Assembly: GCA_026929865.2 (NCBI GenBank)
Contig: JAMBYZ020000055.1
Location: 1-64,000 of the forward strand
DNA length: 64,000 nucleotides
Direction: 5' to 3'
DNA from: Hyperoplus lanceolatus
Taxonomy: Eukaryota; Chordata; Actinopteri; Uranoscopiformes; Ammodytidae
The translations under genes were made by a program, and so were the position numbers. Every line of letters starts with the position of its first letter. The first letter of the stretch is position 1. A model generated the notes under the pieces. It was not told the origin of the DNA, searched no databases, and saw only the letters and a list, made by a program, of their open reading frames with translations. Shown one piece after another: positions 1 to 9,650 of the stretch.

Positions 1-406
1 AGGTCATAGTTCACAACCCCATGAGGTCCCCCAAGAACTTTCAGGACATTCTGATGTGTAGTTTCAAAATAAAAGCCCACTAGATATTGAAAATATGAGA
101 GAAATTAGATATGATTTTGGATTCAATTTTAAAAAAAAACGCCCTGTTATTCCAGAGTCATTCCACTCCAGGGTCATAGTTCACAACCCCATGAGGTCCC
201 CCAAGAACTTTCAGGACATTCTGATGTGTAGTTTCAGAAATAAAAGCCCACTAGATATTGAAAATATGAGAGAAATTAGATACGATTTTGGATTCAATTT
301 AAAAAAAACGCCCTGTTATTCCAGAGTCATTCCACCTGCAGGGTCATAATTCACAACCCCATGAGGTCAAACAAGAAGATTCAGGACATTCTGATGTGTA
401 CTTTCA

Positions 407-462
407 GGGTGACCTTTTTTTAATTGAATCCGAAATCATATCGAATTTGTCTCATATTTTCA
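407..462 (-). repeat. Inverted block 1, short form (56 bp)
   Basis: The usual forward-to-antisense junction begins here but jumps from GGGTGACC straight into T-run and AATTGAATCCGAAATC, the last part of a standard block. About 240 bp of antisense DNA is missing. The hairpin end is normal. About 6.7 forward monomers follow. Confidence 0.85.
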
Positions 463-837
463 AAATTAGATATGATTTTGGATTCAATAAAAAAAAAAAC
501 GCCCTGTTATTCCAGAGTCATTCCACTCCAGGGTCATAGTTCACAACCCCATGAGGTCCCCCAAGAAGTTTCAGGACATTCTGATGTGTAGTTTCAAAAT
601 AAAAGCCCACTAGATATTGAAAATATGAGAGAAATTAGATATGATTTTGGATTCAATTTTTAAAAAAACTCCCCGTTATTCCAGAGTCATTCCACTCCAG
701 GGTCATAGTTCACGACCCCATGAGGCCACACAAAAAGTTTCAGGACATTCTGATGTGTAGTTTCAGAATAAAAGCCCAATAGATATTGAAAATATGAGAA
801 AAATTAGATAAGATTTTGGATTCAATTTAAAAAAAAA

Positions 838-1006
838 CGCCCTGTTATTCCAGAGTCATTCCACTCCAGGGTCATAGTTCACGACCCCATGAAGCCACAC
901 AAAAAGTTTCAGGATATTCTGATGTGTACTTTCAAAATAAAAGCCCACTTGATATTGAAAATATCAGAGAAATTAGATATGATTTTGGATTCAATTTTTA
1001 AAAAAA
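838..1006 (+). repeat. Representative satellite monomer (169 bp)
   Basis: This copy shows the standard order of sub-motifs: CGCCCTGTTATTCCAGAG; TCATTCCACTCCAGGGTCAT; a variable segment here reading CACGACCCCATGAAGCCACA, the main subtype marker; TTTCAGGATATTCTGATG; ATAAAAGCCCAC; the dyad ATATT-GAA-AATAT; AAATTAGATATGATTTTGG; then a T-run/A-run (TTTTTAAAAAA). The variable segment separates subtypes: GTCCCCCAAGAAG, GTCCCCCAAGAACTT, GCCACACAAAAAG, GCCATACAAAAAG, GCCACACAAACAG, GTCACCCAAGAAG, CCAAATAAACAG and GAAGCCACAC. This one is a penultimate-type copy (GAAGCCACAC, ACTTGATATTG, ATCAGAG) although no inverted block follows it. 169 is not a multiple of three, so reading frames shift at each copy. 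Confidence 0.95.
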
Positions 1007-1601
1007 CTCCCTGTTATTCCAGAGTCATTCCACTCCAGGGTCATAGTTCACGACCCCATGAGGCCACACACAAAGTTTCAGGACATTCTGATGTGTAGTT
1101 TCAGAATAAAAGCCCACTAGATATTGAAAATTTGAGAAAAATTAGTTATGATTTTGGATTCAATTTAAAAAAAAACGCCCTGTTATTCCAGAGTCATTCC
1201 ACTCCAGGGTCATAGTTCACAACCCCTTGAGGTCCCCCAAGAACTTTCAGGACATTCTGATGTGTAGTTTCAAAATAAAAGCCCACTAGATATTGAAAAT
1301 ATGAGAGAAATTAGATATGATTTTGGATTCAATTAAAAAAAAAACGCCCTGTTATTCCAGAGTCATTCCACTCCAGGGTCATAGTTCACAACCCCATGAG
1401 GTCCCCCAAGAACTTTCAGGATATTCTGATGTGTAGTTTCAAAATAAAAGCCCACTAGATATGAGAGAAATTAGATACGATTTTGGATTCAATTTAAAAA
1501 AAAACGCCCTGTTATTCCAGAGTCATTCCACTGCAGGGTCATAATTCAGAACCCCATGAGGTCACACAAGAAGATTCAGGACATTCTGATGTGTACTTTC
1601 A

Positions 1602-1897
1602 GGGTGACCTCATGGGGTGACCTCATGGGGTTGTGAACTTTGACCCTGGAGTTGAATGACTCTGGAATAACAGGGCGTTTTTTTCAAAATTGAATCCAAA
1701 ATCATATCTAATTTCTCTCATATTTTCAATATCAAGTGGGCTTTTATTCTGAAACTACACATCAGAATGTCCTGAAACTTTGTGTGTGGCCTCATGGGGT
1801 CGTGAACTATGACCCTGGAGTGGAATTTTTCTGGAATAACAGGGCGTTTTTTTTTTAATTGAATCCGAAATCATATCGAATTTGTCTCATATTTTCA
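1602..1897 (-). repeat. Inverted block 2, full length (296 bp)
   Basis: A complete block of 1.7 antisense monomers. It starts with the duplicated GGTGACCTCATGG and ends at the hairpin junction. It has the block-specific bases GAATCCGAAATC and ATTTGTCTCAT near the hairpin, plus ATCGAATTTG, shared with blocks 1 and 33. Run after it: 471 bp (2.8 monomers). Confidence 0.93.
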
Positions 1898-2368
1898 AAA
1901 TTAGATATGATTTTGGAATCAATAAAAAAAAAACGCCCTGTTATTCCAGAGTCATTCCACTCCAGGGTCATAGTTCACGACCCCATGAGGCCACACAAAA
2001 AGTTTCAGGACATTCTGATGTGTAGTTTCAGAATAAAAGCCCACTAGATATTGAAAATATGAGAGCAATTAGATATGATTTTGGATTCAATTTTTTAAAA
2101 AACGCCCTGTTATTCCAGAGTCATTCCACTCCAGGGTCATAGTTCACGACCCCATGAAGCCACACAAAAAGTTTCAGGATATTCTGATGTGTACTTTCAA
2201 AATAAAAGCCCACTTGATATTGAAAATATCAGAGAAATTAGATATGATTTTGGATTCAACTTTTAAAAAAACTCCCTGTTATTCCAGAGTCATTCCACTG
2301 CAGGGTCATAATTCACAACCCCATGAGGTCACACAAGAAGATTCAGGACATTCTGATGTGTACTTTCA

Positions 2369-2661
2369 GGGTGACCTCATGGGGTGACCTCATGGGGTTG
2401 TGAACTTTGAACCTGGAGTTGAATGACTCTGGAATAACAGGGCGTTTTTTTTAAATTGAATCCAAAATCATATCTAATTTCTCTCATATTTTCAATATCA
2501 AGTGGGCTTTTATTCTGAAACTACACATCAGAATGTCCTGAAACTTTTGTGTGTGGCCTCATGGGGTCGTGAACTATGACCCTGGAGTGGAATTTTCTGG
2601 AATAACAGGGCGTTTTTTTTAATTGAATCCGAAATCATATCTAATTTGTCTCATATTTTCA
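2369..2661 (-). repeat. Inverted block 3, full length (293 bp)
   Basis: Standard block. The hairpin is followed by CAATTAAAAATTAAAACGCC rather than a pure A-run. That variant recurs only near 57.26, 58.79 and 59.72 kb and links the two ends of the window. Confidence 0.93.
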
Positions 2662-3066
2662 AAATTAGATATGATTTTGGATTCAATTAAAAATTAAAAC
2701 GCCCTGTTATTCCAGAGTCATTCCACTCCAGGGTCATAGTTCACAACCCCATGAGGTCCCCCAAGAAGTTTCAGGACATTCTGATGTGTGGTTTCAAAAT
2801 AAAAGCCCACTAGATATTGAAAATATGAGAGAAATTAGATATGATTTTGGATTCAATTTTTAAAAAAACTCCATGTTATTCCAGAGTCATTCCACTCCAG
2901 GGTCATAGTTCACGACCCCATGAGGCCACACAAAAAGTTTCAGGACATTCTGATGTGTAGTTTCAGAATAAAAGCCCACTAGATATTGAAAATATGAGAA
3001 AAATTAGATATGATTTTGGATTCAATTTAAAAAAAAACGCCCTGTTATTCCAGAGTCATTCCACTC

Positions 3067-3261
3067 AAAATCATATCTAATTTTTCTCATATTTTCAATA
3101 TCTAGTGGGCTTTTATTCTGAAACTACATCAGAATGTCCTGAAACTTTGTGTGTGGCCTCATGGGGTGGGAACTATGACGCTGGAGTGGAATTTTCTGGA
3201 ATAACAGGGCGTTTTTTTTTAATTGAGATCGAAATCATATCTAATTTGTCTCATATTTTGA
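3067..3261 (-). repeat. Inverted block 4, alternative left breakpoint (195 bp)
   Basis: A forward monomer is cut after TCATTCCACTC and continues directly as AAAATCATATCTAATTT in antisense. The usual GGGTGACCTCATGGGG head and the terminal-type monomer are both missing. The hairpin end is standard apart from small changes (TTTTGAAAATTATAT). About 6.8 forward monomers follow. Confidence 0.88.
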
Positions 3262-4410
3262 AAATTATATATGATTTTGGATTCAATAAAAAAAAAACGC
3301 CCTGTTATTCCAGAGTCATTCCACTCCAGGGTCATAGTTCACGACCCCATGAGGCCACACACAAAGTTTCAGGACATGCTGATGTGTAGTTTCAGAATAA
3401 AAGCCCACTAGATATTGAAAATATGAGAAAAATTAGATATGATTTTGGATTCAATTTAAAAAAAAAACGTCCTGTTATTCCAGAGTCATTCCACTCCAGG
3501 GTCATAGTTCACGACCCCATGAGGCCACACAAACAGTTTCAGGACATTCTGATGTGTAGTTTCAGAATAAAAGCCCACTGGATATTGAAAATATGAGAGA
3601 AATTAGATATGATTTTGGATTCAATTTAAAAAAAAACGCCCTGTTACTCCAGAAACATTCCACTCCAGGGTCATAGTTCACAACCCCATGAGGTCACCCA
3701 AGAAGTTTCAGGACATTCTGATGTGTAGTTTCAAAATAAAAGCCCACTAGATATTGAAAATATGAGAGAAGTTAGATATGATTTTGGATTCAATTTTTAA
3801 AAAAACGCCCTGTTATTCCAGAGTCATTCCAATCCAGGGTCATAGTTCACGACCCCGTGAGGCCACACAAAAAGTTTCAGGATATTCTGATGTGTAGTTT
3901 CAAAATAACAGCCCACTAGATATTGAAAATATGAGAGAAATTAGATATGATTTTGGATTCAATTTTTAAAAAAACGCCCTGTTATTCCAGAGTCATTCCA
4001 CTCCAGGGTCATAGTTCACGACCCCATGTAGCCACACAAAAAGTTTCAGGATATTCTGATGTGTACTTTCAAAATAAAAGCCCACTTGATATTGAAAATA
4101 TCAGAGAAATTAGATATGATTTTGGATTCAATTTTTAAAAAAACGCCCTGTTATTCCAGAGTCATTCCACTCCAGGGTCATAGTTCACGACCCCATGAGG
4201 CCACACAAAAAGTTTCAGGACATTCTGATGTGTAGTTTCAGAATAAAAGCCCACTAGATATTGAAAATATGAGAGAAATTAGATATGATTTTGGATTCAA
4301 TTTAAAAAAAAAACGCCCTGTTATTCCAGAGTCATTCCACTGCAGGGTCATAATTCACAACCCCATGAGGTCACACAAGAAGATTCAGGACATTATGATG
4401 TGTACTTTCA

Positions 4411-4705
4411 GGGTGACCTCATGGGGTGACCTCATGATGTTGTGAACTTTGACCCTGGAGTTGAATGACTCTGGAATAACAGGGCGAATTTTTTAAATTG
4501 AATCCAAAATCATATCTAATTTCTCTCATATTTTCAATATCAAGAGGCTTTTTATTTCTGAAACTACACATCAGAATGTCCTGAAACTTTGTGTGTGGCC
4601 TCATGGGGTCGTGAACTATGACCCTGGAGTGGAATTTTCTGGAATAACAGGGCGTTTTTTTTTTAATTGAATACGAAATCATATCTAATTTGTCTCATAT
4701 TTTCA
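4411..4705 (-). repeat. Inverted block 5, full length (295 bp)
   Basis: Standard block with local changes at the head (CTCATGATGTTG) and GGGCGAATTTTTT in place of the T-run. Followed by 978 bp (5.8 monomers) of forward DNA. Confidence 0.92.
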
Positions 4706-5683
4706 AAATTAGATATGATTTTGGATTCAATAAAAAAAAAACGCCCTGTTATTCCAGAGTCATTCCACTCCAGGGTCATAGTTCACAACCCCATGAGGTC
4801 CCCCAAGAAGTTTCAGGACATTCTGATGTGTACTTTCAAAATAAAAGCCCACTAGATATTGAAAATATGAGAGAAATTAGATATGATTTTGGATTCAATT
4901 TAAAAAAAAACGCCCTGTTATTCCAGAGTCATTCCACTCCAGGGTCATAGTTCACAACCCCATGAGGTCACCCAAGAAGTTTCAGGACATTCTGATGTGT
5001 ATTTTCAAAATAAAAGCCCACTAGATATTGAAAATATGAGAGAAATTAGATATGATTTTGGATTCAATTTTTAAAAAAACGCCCTGTTATTCCAGAGTCA
5101 TTCCACTCCAGGGTCATAGTTCACGACCCCATGAGGCCACACAAAAAGTTTCAGGACATTCTGATGTGTAGTTTCAGAATAAAAGCCCACTAGATATTGA
5201 AAATATGAGAGAAATTAGATATGATTTTGGATTCAACTTAAAAAAAAACGCCCTGTTATTCCAGAGTCATTCCACTCCAGGGTCATAGTTTACGACCCCA
5301 TGAAGCCACACAAAAAGTTCCAGGATATTCTGATGTGTACTTTCAAAATAAAAGCCCACTTGATATTGAAAATATCAGAGAAATTAGATATGATTTTGGA
5401 TTCAATTTTTAAAAAAACGCCCTGTTATTCCAGAGTCATTCCACTCCAGGGTCATTGTTCACGACCCCATGAGGCCACACAAAAAGTTTCAGGACATTCT
5501 GATGTGTACTTTCAAAATAAAAGCCCACTTGATATTGAAAATATCAGAGAAATTAGATATGATTTTGGATTCAATTTTTAAAAAAACACCCTGTTATTCC
5601 AGAGTCATTCCACTGCAGGGTCATAATTCACAACCCCATAAGGTCTCACAAGAAGATTCAGGACATTCTGATGTGTACTTTCA

Positions 5684-5972
5684 GGGTGACCTCATGGGGT
5701 GACCTCATGGGGTTGTGAACTTTGACCCTGGAGTTGAATGACTCTGGAATAACAGGGCGTTTTTTTAAATTGAATCCAAAATCATATCTAATTTCTCTCA
5801 TATTTTCAATATCAAGTGGGCTTTTATTCTGAAACTACACATCAGAATGTCCTGAAACTTTGTGTGGCCTCATGGGGTCGTGAACTATGACCCTGGAGTG
5901 GATTTTTCTGGAATAACAGGGCGTTTTTTTTAATTGAATCCAAAATCATATCTAATTTGTCTCATATTTTCA
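5684..5972 (-). repeat. Inverted block 6, full length (289 bp)
   Basis: Standard block. Block 7 starts 1,604 bp later, and the monomers before both are the same variants in the same order, including GTTTACGACC, GTTCCAGG and CATAAGGTCTCAC. The two belong to a duplicated HOR. Confidence 0.93.
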
Positions 5973-7287
5973 AAATTAGATATGATTTTGGATTCAATAA
6001 AAAAAAAACGCCCTGTTATTCCAGAGTCATTCCACTCCAGGGTCATAGTTCACAACCCCATGAGGTCCCCCAAGAAGTTTCAGGACATTCTGATGTGTAG
6101 TTTCAGAATAAAAGCCCACTAGATATTGAAAATATGAGAGAAATTACATATGATTTTGGATTACATTTTTAAAAAAACGCCCTGTTATTCCAGAGTCATT
6201 CCACTCCAGGGTCATAGTTCACGACCCCATGAGGCCACACAAAAAGTTTCAGGACATTCTGATGTGTAGTTTCAGAATAAAAGCCCACTAGATATTGAAA
6301 ATATGAGAGAAATTAGATATGATTTTGGATTCAATTTTAAAAAAACGCCCTGTTATTCCAGAGTCATTCCACTCCAGGGTCATAGTTCACGACCCCATGA
6401 GGCCACACAAAAAGTTTCAGGACATTCTGATGTGTAGTTTCAAAATAAAAGCCCACTAGATATTGAAAATATGAGAGAAATTAGATATGATTTTGGATTC
6501 AATTTTAAAAAAAACGCCCTGTTATTCCAGAGTCATTCCACTCCAGGGTCATAGTTCACGACCCCATGAGGCCACCCAAAAAGTTTCAGGACATTCTGAT
6601 GTGTAGTTTCAAAATAAAAGCCCACTAGATATTGAAAATATGAGAGAAATTAGATATGATTTTGGATTCAATTTTTAAAAAAACGCCCTGTTATTCCAGA
6701 GTCATTCCACTCCAGGGTCATAGTTCACGACCCCATGAGGCCACACAAGAAGTTTCAGGACATTCTGATGTGTAGTTTCAGAATAAAAGCCCACTAGATA
6801 TTGAAAATATGAGAGAAATTAGATATGATTTTGGATTCAACTTAAAAAAAAACGCCCTGTTATTCCAGAGTCATTCCACTCCAGGGTCATAGTTTACGAC
6901 CCCATGAAGCCACACAAAAAGTTCCAGGATATTCTGATGTGTACTTTCAAAATAAAAGCCCACTTGATATTGAAAATATCAGAGAAATTAGATATGATTT
7001 TGGATTCAATTTTTAAAAAAACGCCCTGTTATTCCAGAGTCATTCCACTCCAGGGTCATTGTTCACGACCCCATGAGGCCACACAAAAAGTTTCAGGACA
7101 TTCTGATGTGTACTTTCAAAATAAAAGCCCACTTGATATTGAAAATATCAGAGAAATTAGATATGATTTTGGATTCAATTTTTAAAAAAACACCCTGTTA
7201 TTCCAGAGTCATTCCACTGCAGGGTCATAATTCACAACCCCATAAGGTCTCACAAGAAGATTCAGGACATTCTGATGTGTACTTTCA

Positions 7288-7568
7288 GGGTGACCTCATG
7301 GGGTGACCTCATGGGGTTGTGAACTTTGACCCTGGAGTTGAATGACTCTGGAATAACAGGGGTTTTTTAAATTGAATCCAAAATCATATCTAATTTCTCT
7401 CATATTTTCAATATCAAGTGGGCCTTTATTCTGAAACTACACATCAGAATGTCCTGAAACTTGGTGGCCTCATGGGGTCGTGAACTATGAACCTGGAGGA
7501 ATTTTCTGGAATAACAGGGCTTTTTTTAATTGAATCCAAAATCATATCTAATTTGTCTCATATTTTCA
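7288..7568 (-). repeat. Inverted block 7 (281 bp, several small deletions)
   Basis: Copy of block 6 with losses such as CAGGGGTTTTTTAAATT, AACTTGGTGGCC and CCTGGAGGAATTTT. The forward DNA on both sides is almost undamaged, so damage is concentrated in the antisense part. Confidence 0.9.
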
Positions 7569-8379
7569 AAATTAGATATGATTTTGGATTCAATAAAAAA
7601 AAAACGCCCTGTTATTCCAGAGTCATTCCACTCCAGGGTCATAGTTCACAACCCCATGAGGTCCCCCAAGAAGTTTCAGGACATTCTGATGTGTAGTTTC
7701 AGAATAAAAGCCCACTAGATATTGAAAATATGAGAGAAATTACATATGATTTTGGATTACATTTTTAAAAAAACGCCCTGTTATTCCAGAGTCATTCCAC
7801 TCCAGGGTCATAGTTCACGACCCCATGAGGCCACACAAACAGTTTCAGGACATTCTGATGTGTAGTTTCAGAATAAAAGCCCACTAGATATTGAAAATAT
7901 GAGAGAAATTAGATATGATTTTGGATTCAATTTAAAAAAAAACGCCCTGTTATTCCAGAGTCATTCCACTCCAGGGTCATAGTTCACGACCCCATGAAGC
8001 CACACAAAAAGTTTCAGGATATTCTGATGTGTACTTTCAAAATAAAAGCCCACTTGATATTGAAAATATCAGAGAAATTAGATATGATTTTGGATTCAAT
8101 TGTTAAAAAAAACGCCCTGTTATTCCAGAGTCATTCCACTCCAGCGTCATAGTCCACGACCCCCTGAGGCCACACAAAAAGTTTCAGGACATTCTGATGT
8201 GTAGTTTCAAAATAAAAGCCCACTAGATATTGAAAATATGAGAGAAATTAGATATGAGTTTGGATTCAATTTTAAAAAAAAACGCCCTGTTATTCCAGAG
8301 TCATTCCACTGCAGGGTCATAATTCACAACCCCATGAGGTCACACAAGAAGATTCAGGACATTCTGATGTGTACTTTCA

Positions 8380-8426
8380 GGGTGACCTCATGGGGTGACC
8401 TCATGGGGTTGTGAACTTTGACCCTG
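8380..8426 (-). repeat. Inverted block 8, remnant (47 bp)
   Basis: The head GGGTGACCTCATGGGG through GAACTTTGACCCTG is present, then the sequence switches at once to forward GATATGACTTTGGATTC. The rest of the block and the hairpin are absent. A long forward run (about 3.3 kb) follows. Confidence 0.85.
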
Positions 8427-8744
8427 ATATGACTTTGGATTCAATTTTCAAAAAAAAACGCCCTGTTATTCCAGAGTCATTCCACTCCAGGGTCATAGTT
8501 CACAACCCCATGAGGGCCACACAAGAAGTTTCAGGACATTCTGATGTGTAGTTTCAGAATAAAAGCCCACTAGATATTGAAAATATGAGAGAAATTAGAT
8601 ATGATTTTGGATTCAATTTAAAAAAAAACGCCCTGTTATTCCAGAGTCATTCCACTCCAGGGTCATAGTTCACAACCCCATGAGGTCCCCCAAGAAGTTT
8701 CAGGACATTCTGATGTGTAGTTTCAAAATAAAAGCCCACTAGAT

Positions 8745-8795
8745 ATTGCAAATTTTCAGAAATTAGATATGATTTTGGATTCAATAAAAAAAAAA
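8745..8795 (+). other. Collapsed hairpin junction
   Basis: GATATTGCAAATTTTCAGAAATTAG replaces the normal TATTGAAAATATGAGAG stretch. It is followed by CAATAAAAAAAAAACGCC and GTCCCCCAAGAAG, the marker monomer normally found only just after a hairpin. Inference: an inverted block was once here and has been excised. Confidence 0.6.
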
Positions 8796-9569
8796 CGCCC
8801 TGTTATTCCAGAGTCATTCCACTCCAGGGTCATAGTTCACAACCCCATGAGGTCCCCCAAGAAGTTTCAGGACATTCTGATGTGTAGTTTCAAAATAAAA
8901 GCCCACTAGATATTGAAAATATGAGAGAAATTAGATATGATTTTGGATTCAATTTTTAAAAAAACGCCCTGTTATTCCAGAGTCATTCCACTCCAGGGTC
9001 ATAGTTCACGACCCCATGAGGCCACACAAAAAGTTTCAGGACATTCTGATGTGTAGTTTCAAAATAAAAGCCCACTAGATATTGAAAATATGAGAGAAAT
9101 TAGATATGATTTTGGATTCAAATTTTAAAAAAACGCCCTGTTATTCCAGAGTCATTCCACTCCAGGGTCATAGTTCACAACCCCATGAGGTCTCACAAGA
9201 AGTTTCAGGACATTCTGATGTGTAGGGTTTCAAAATAAAAGCCCATTGGATATTGAAAATATGAGAGAAATTAGATATGATTTTGGATTCAATTTTTAAA
9301 AAAAACGCCCTGTTATTCCAGAGTCATTCCACTCCAGGGTCATAGTTCACAACCCCATGAGGTTCACAAAAGTTTCAGGACATTCTGATGTGTAGTTTCA
9401 AAATAAAAGCGCACTAGATATTGAAAATATGAGAGAAATTAGATATGATTTTGGATTCAATTTTTAAAAAAACGCCCTGTTATTCCAGAGTCATTCCACT
9501 CCAGGGTCATAGTTCACGACCCCATGAGGTCACACAAAAAGTTTCAGGACATTCTGATGTGTAGTTTCA

Positions 9570-9650
9570 GAATCAAAATCCCATCTAGATATTGAAAATA
9601 TTTTCAAAATTAGATATGATTTTGGATTCAATATAAAAAAAACGCCCTGT
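9570..9650 (+). other. Collapsed hairpin junction
   Basis: CAGAATCAAAATCCCATCTAG then TATTGAAAATATTTTCAAAATTAG. The TATTTTCAAAATTAG part is the exact hairpin-side join seen in full blocks, and a post-hairpin marker monomer follows. The antisense DNA is absent. Confidence 0.65.

Larger units (their letters stand above)
5220..7568 (+). repeat. 1.60-kb HOR duplication
   Basis: The segments at about 5220-5972 and 6824-7568 carry the same rare variants in the same order: CAACTTAAAA, GTTTACGACC, GTTCCAGG, GGTCATTGTTCAC, CATAAGGTCTCAC, then the inverted block. Both are then followed by ATTACATATG / GGATTACATTT. The offset is about 1,604 bp. This is a recent segmental duplication of a 7.8-monomer run plus block. 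The second block has extra small deletions. Confidence 0.85.
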
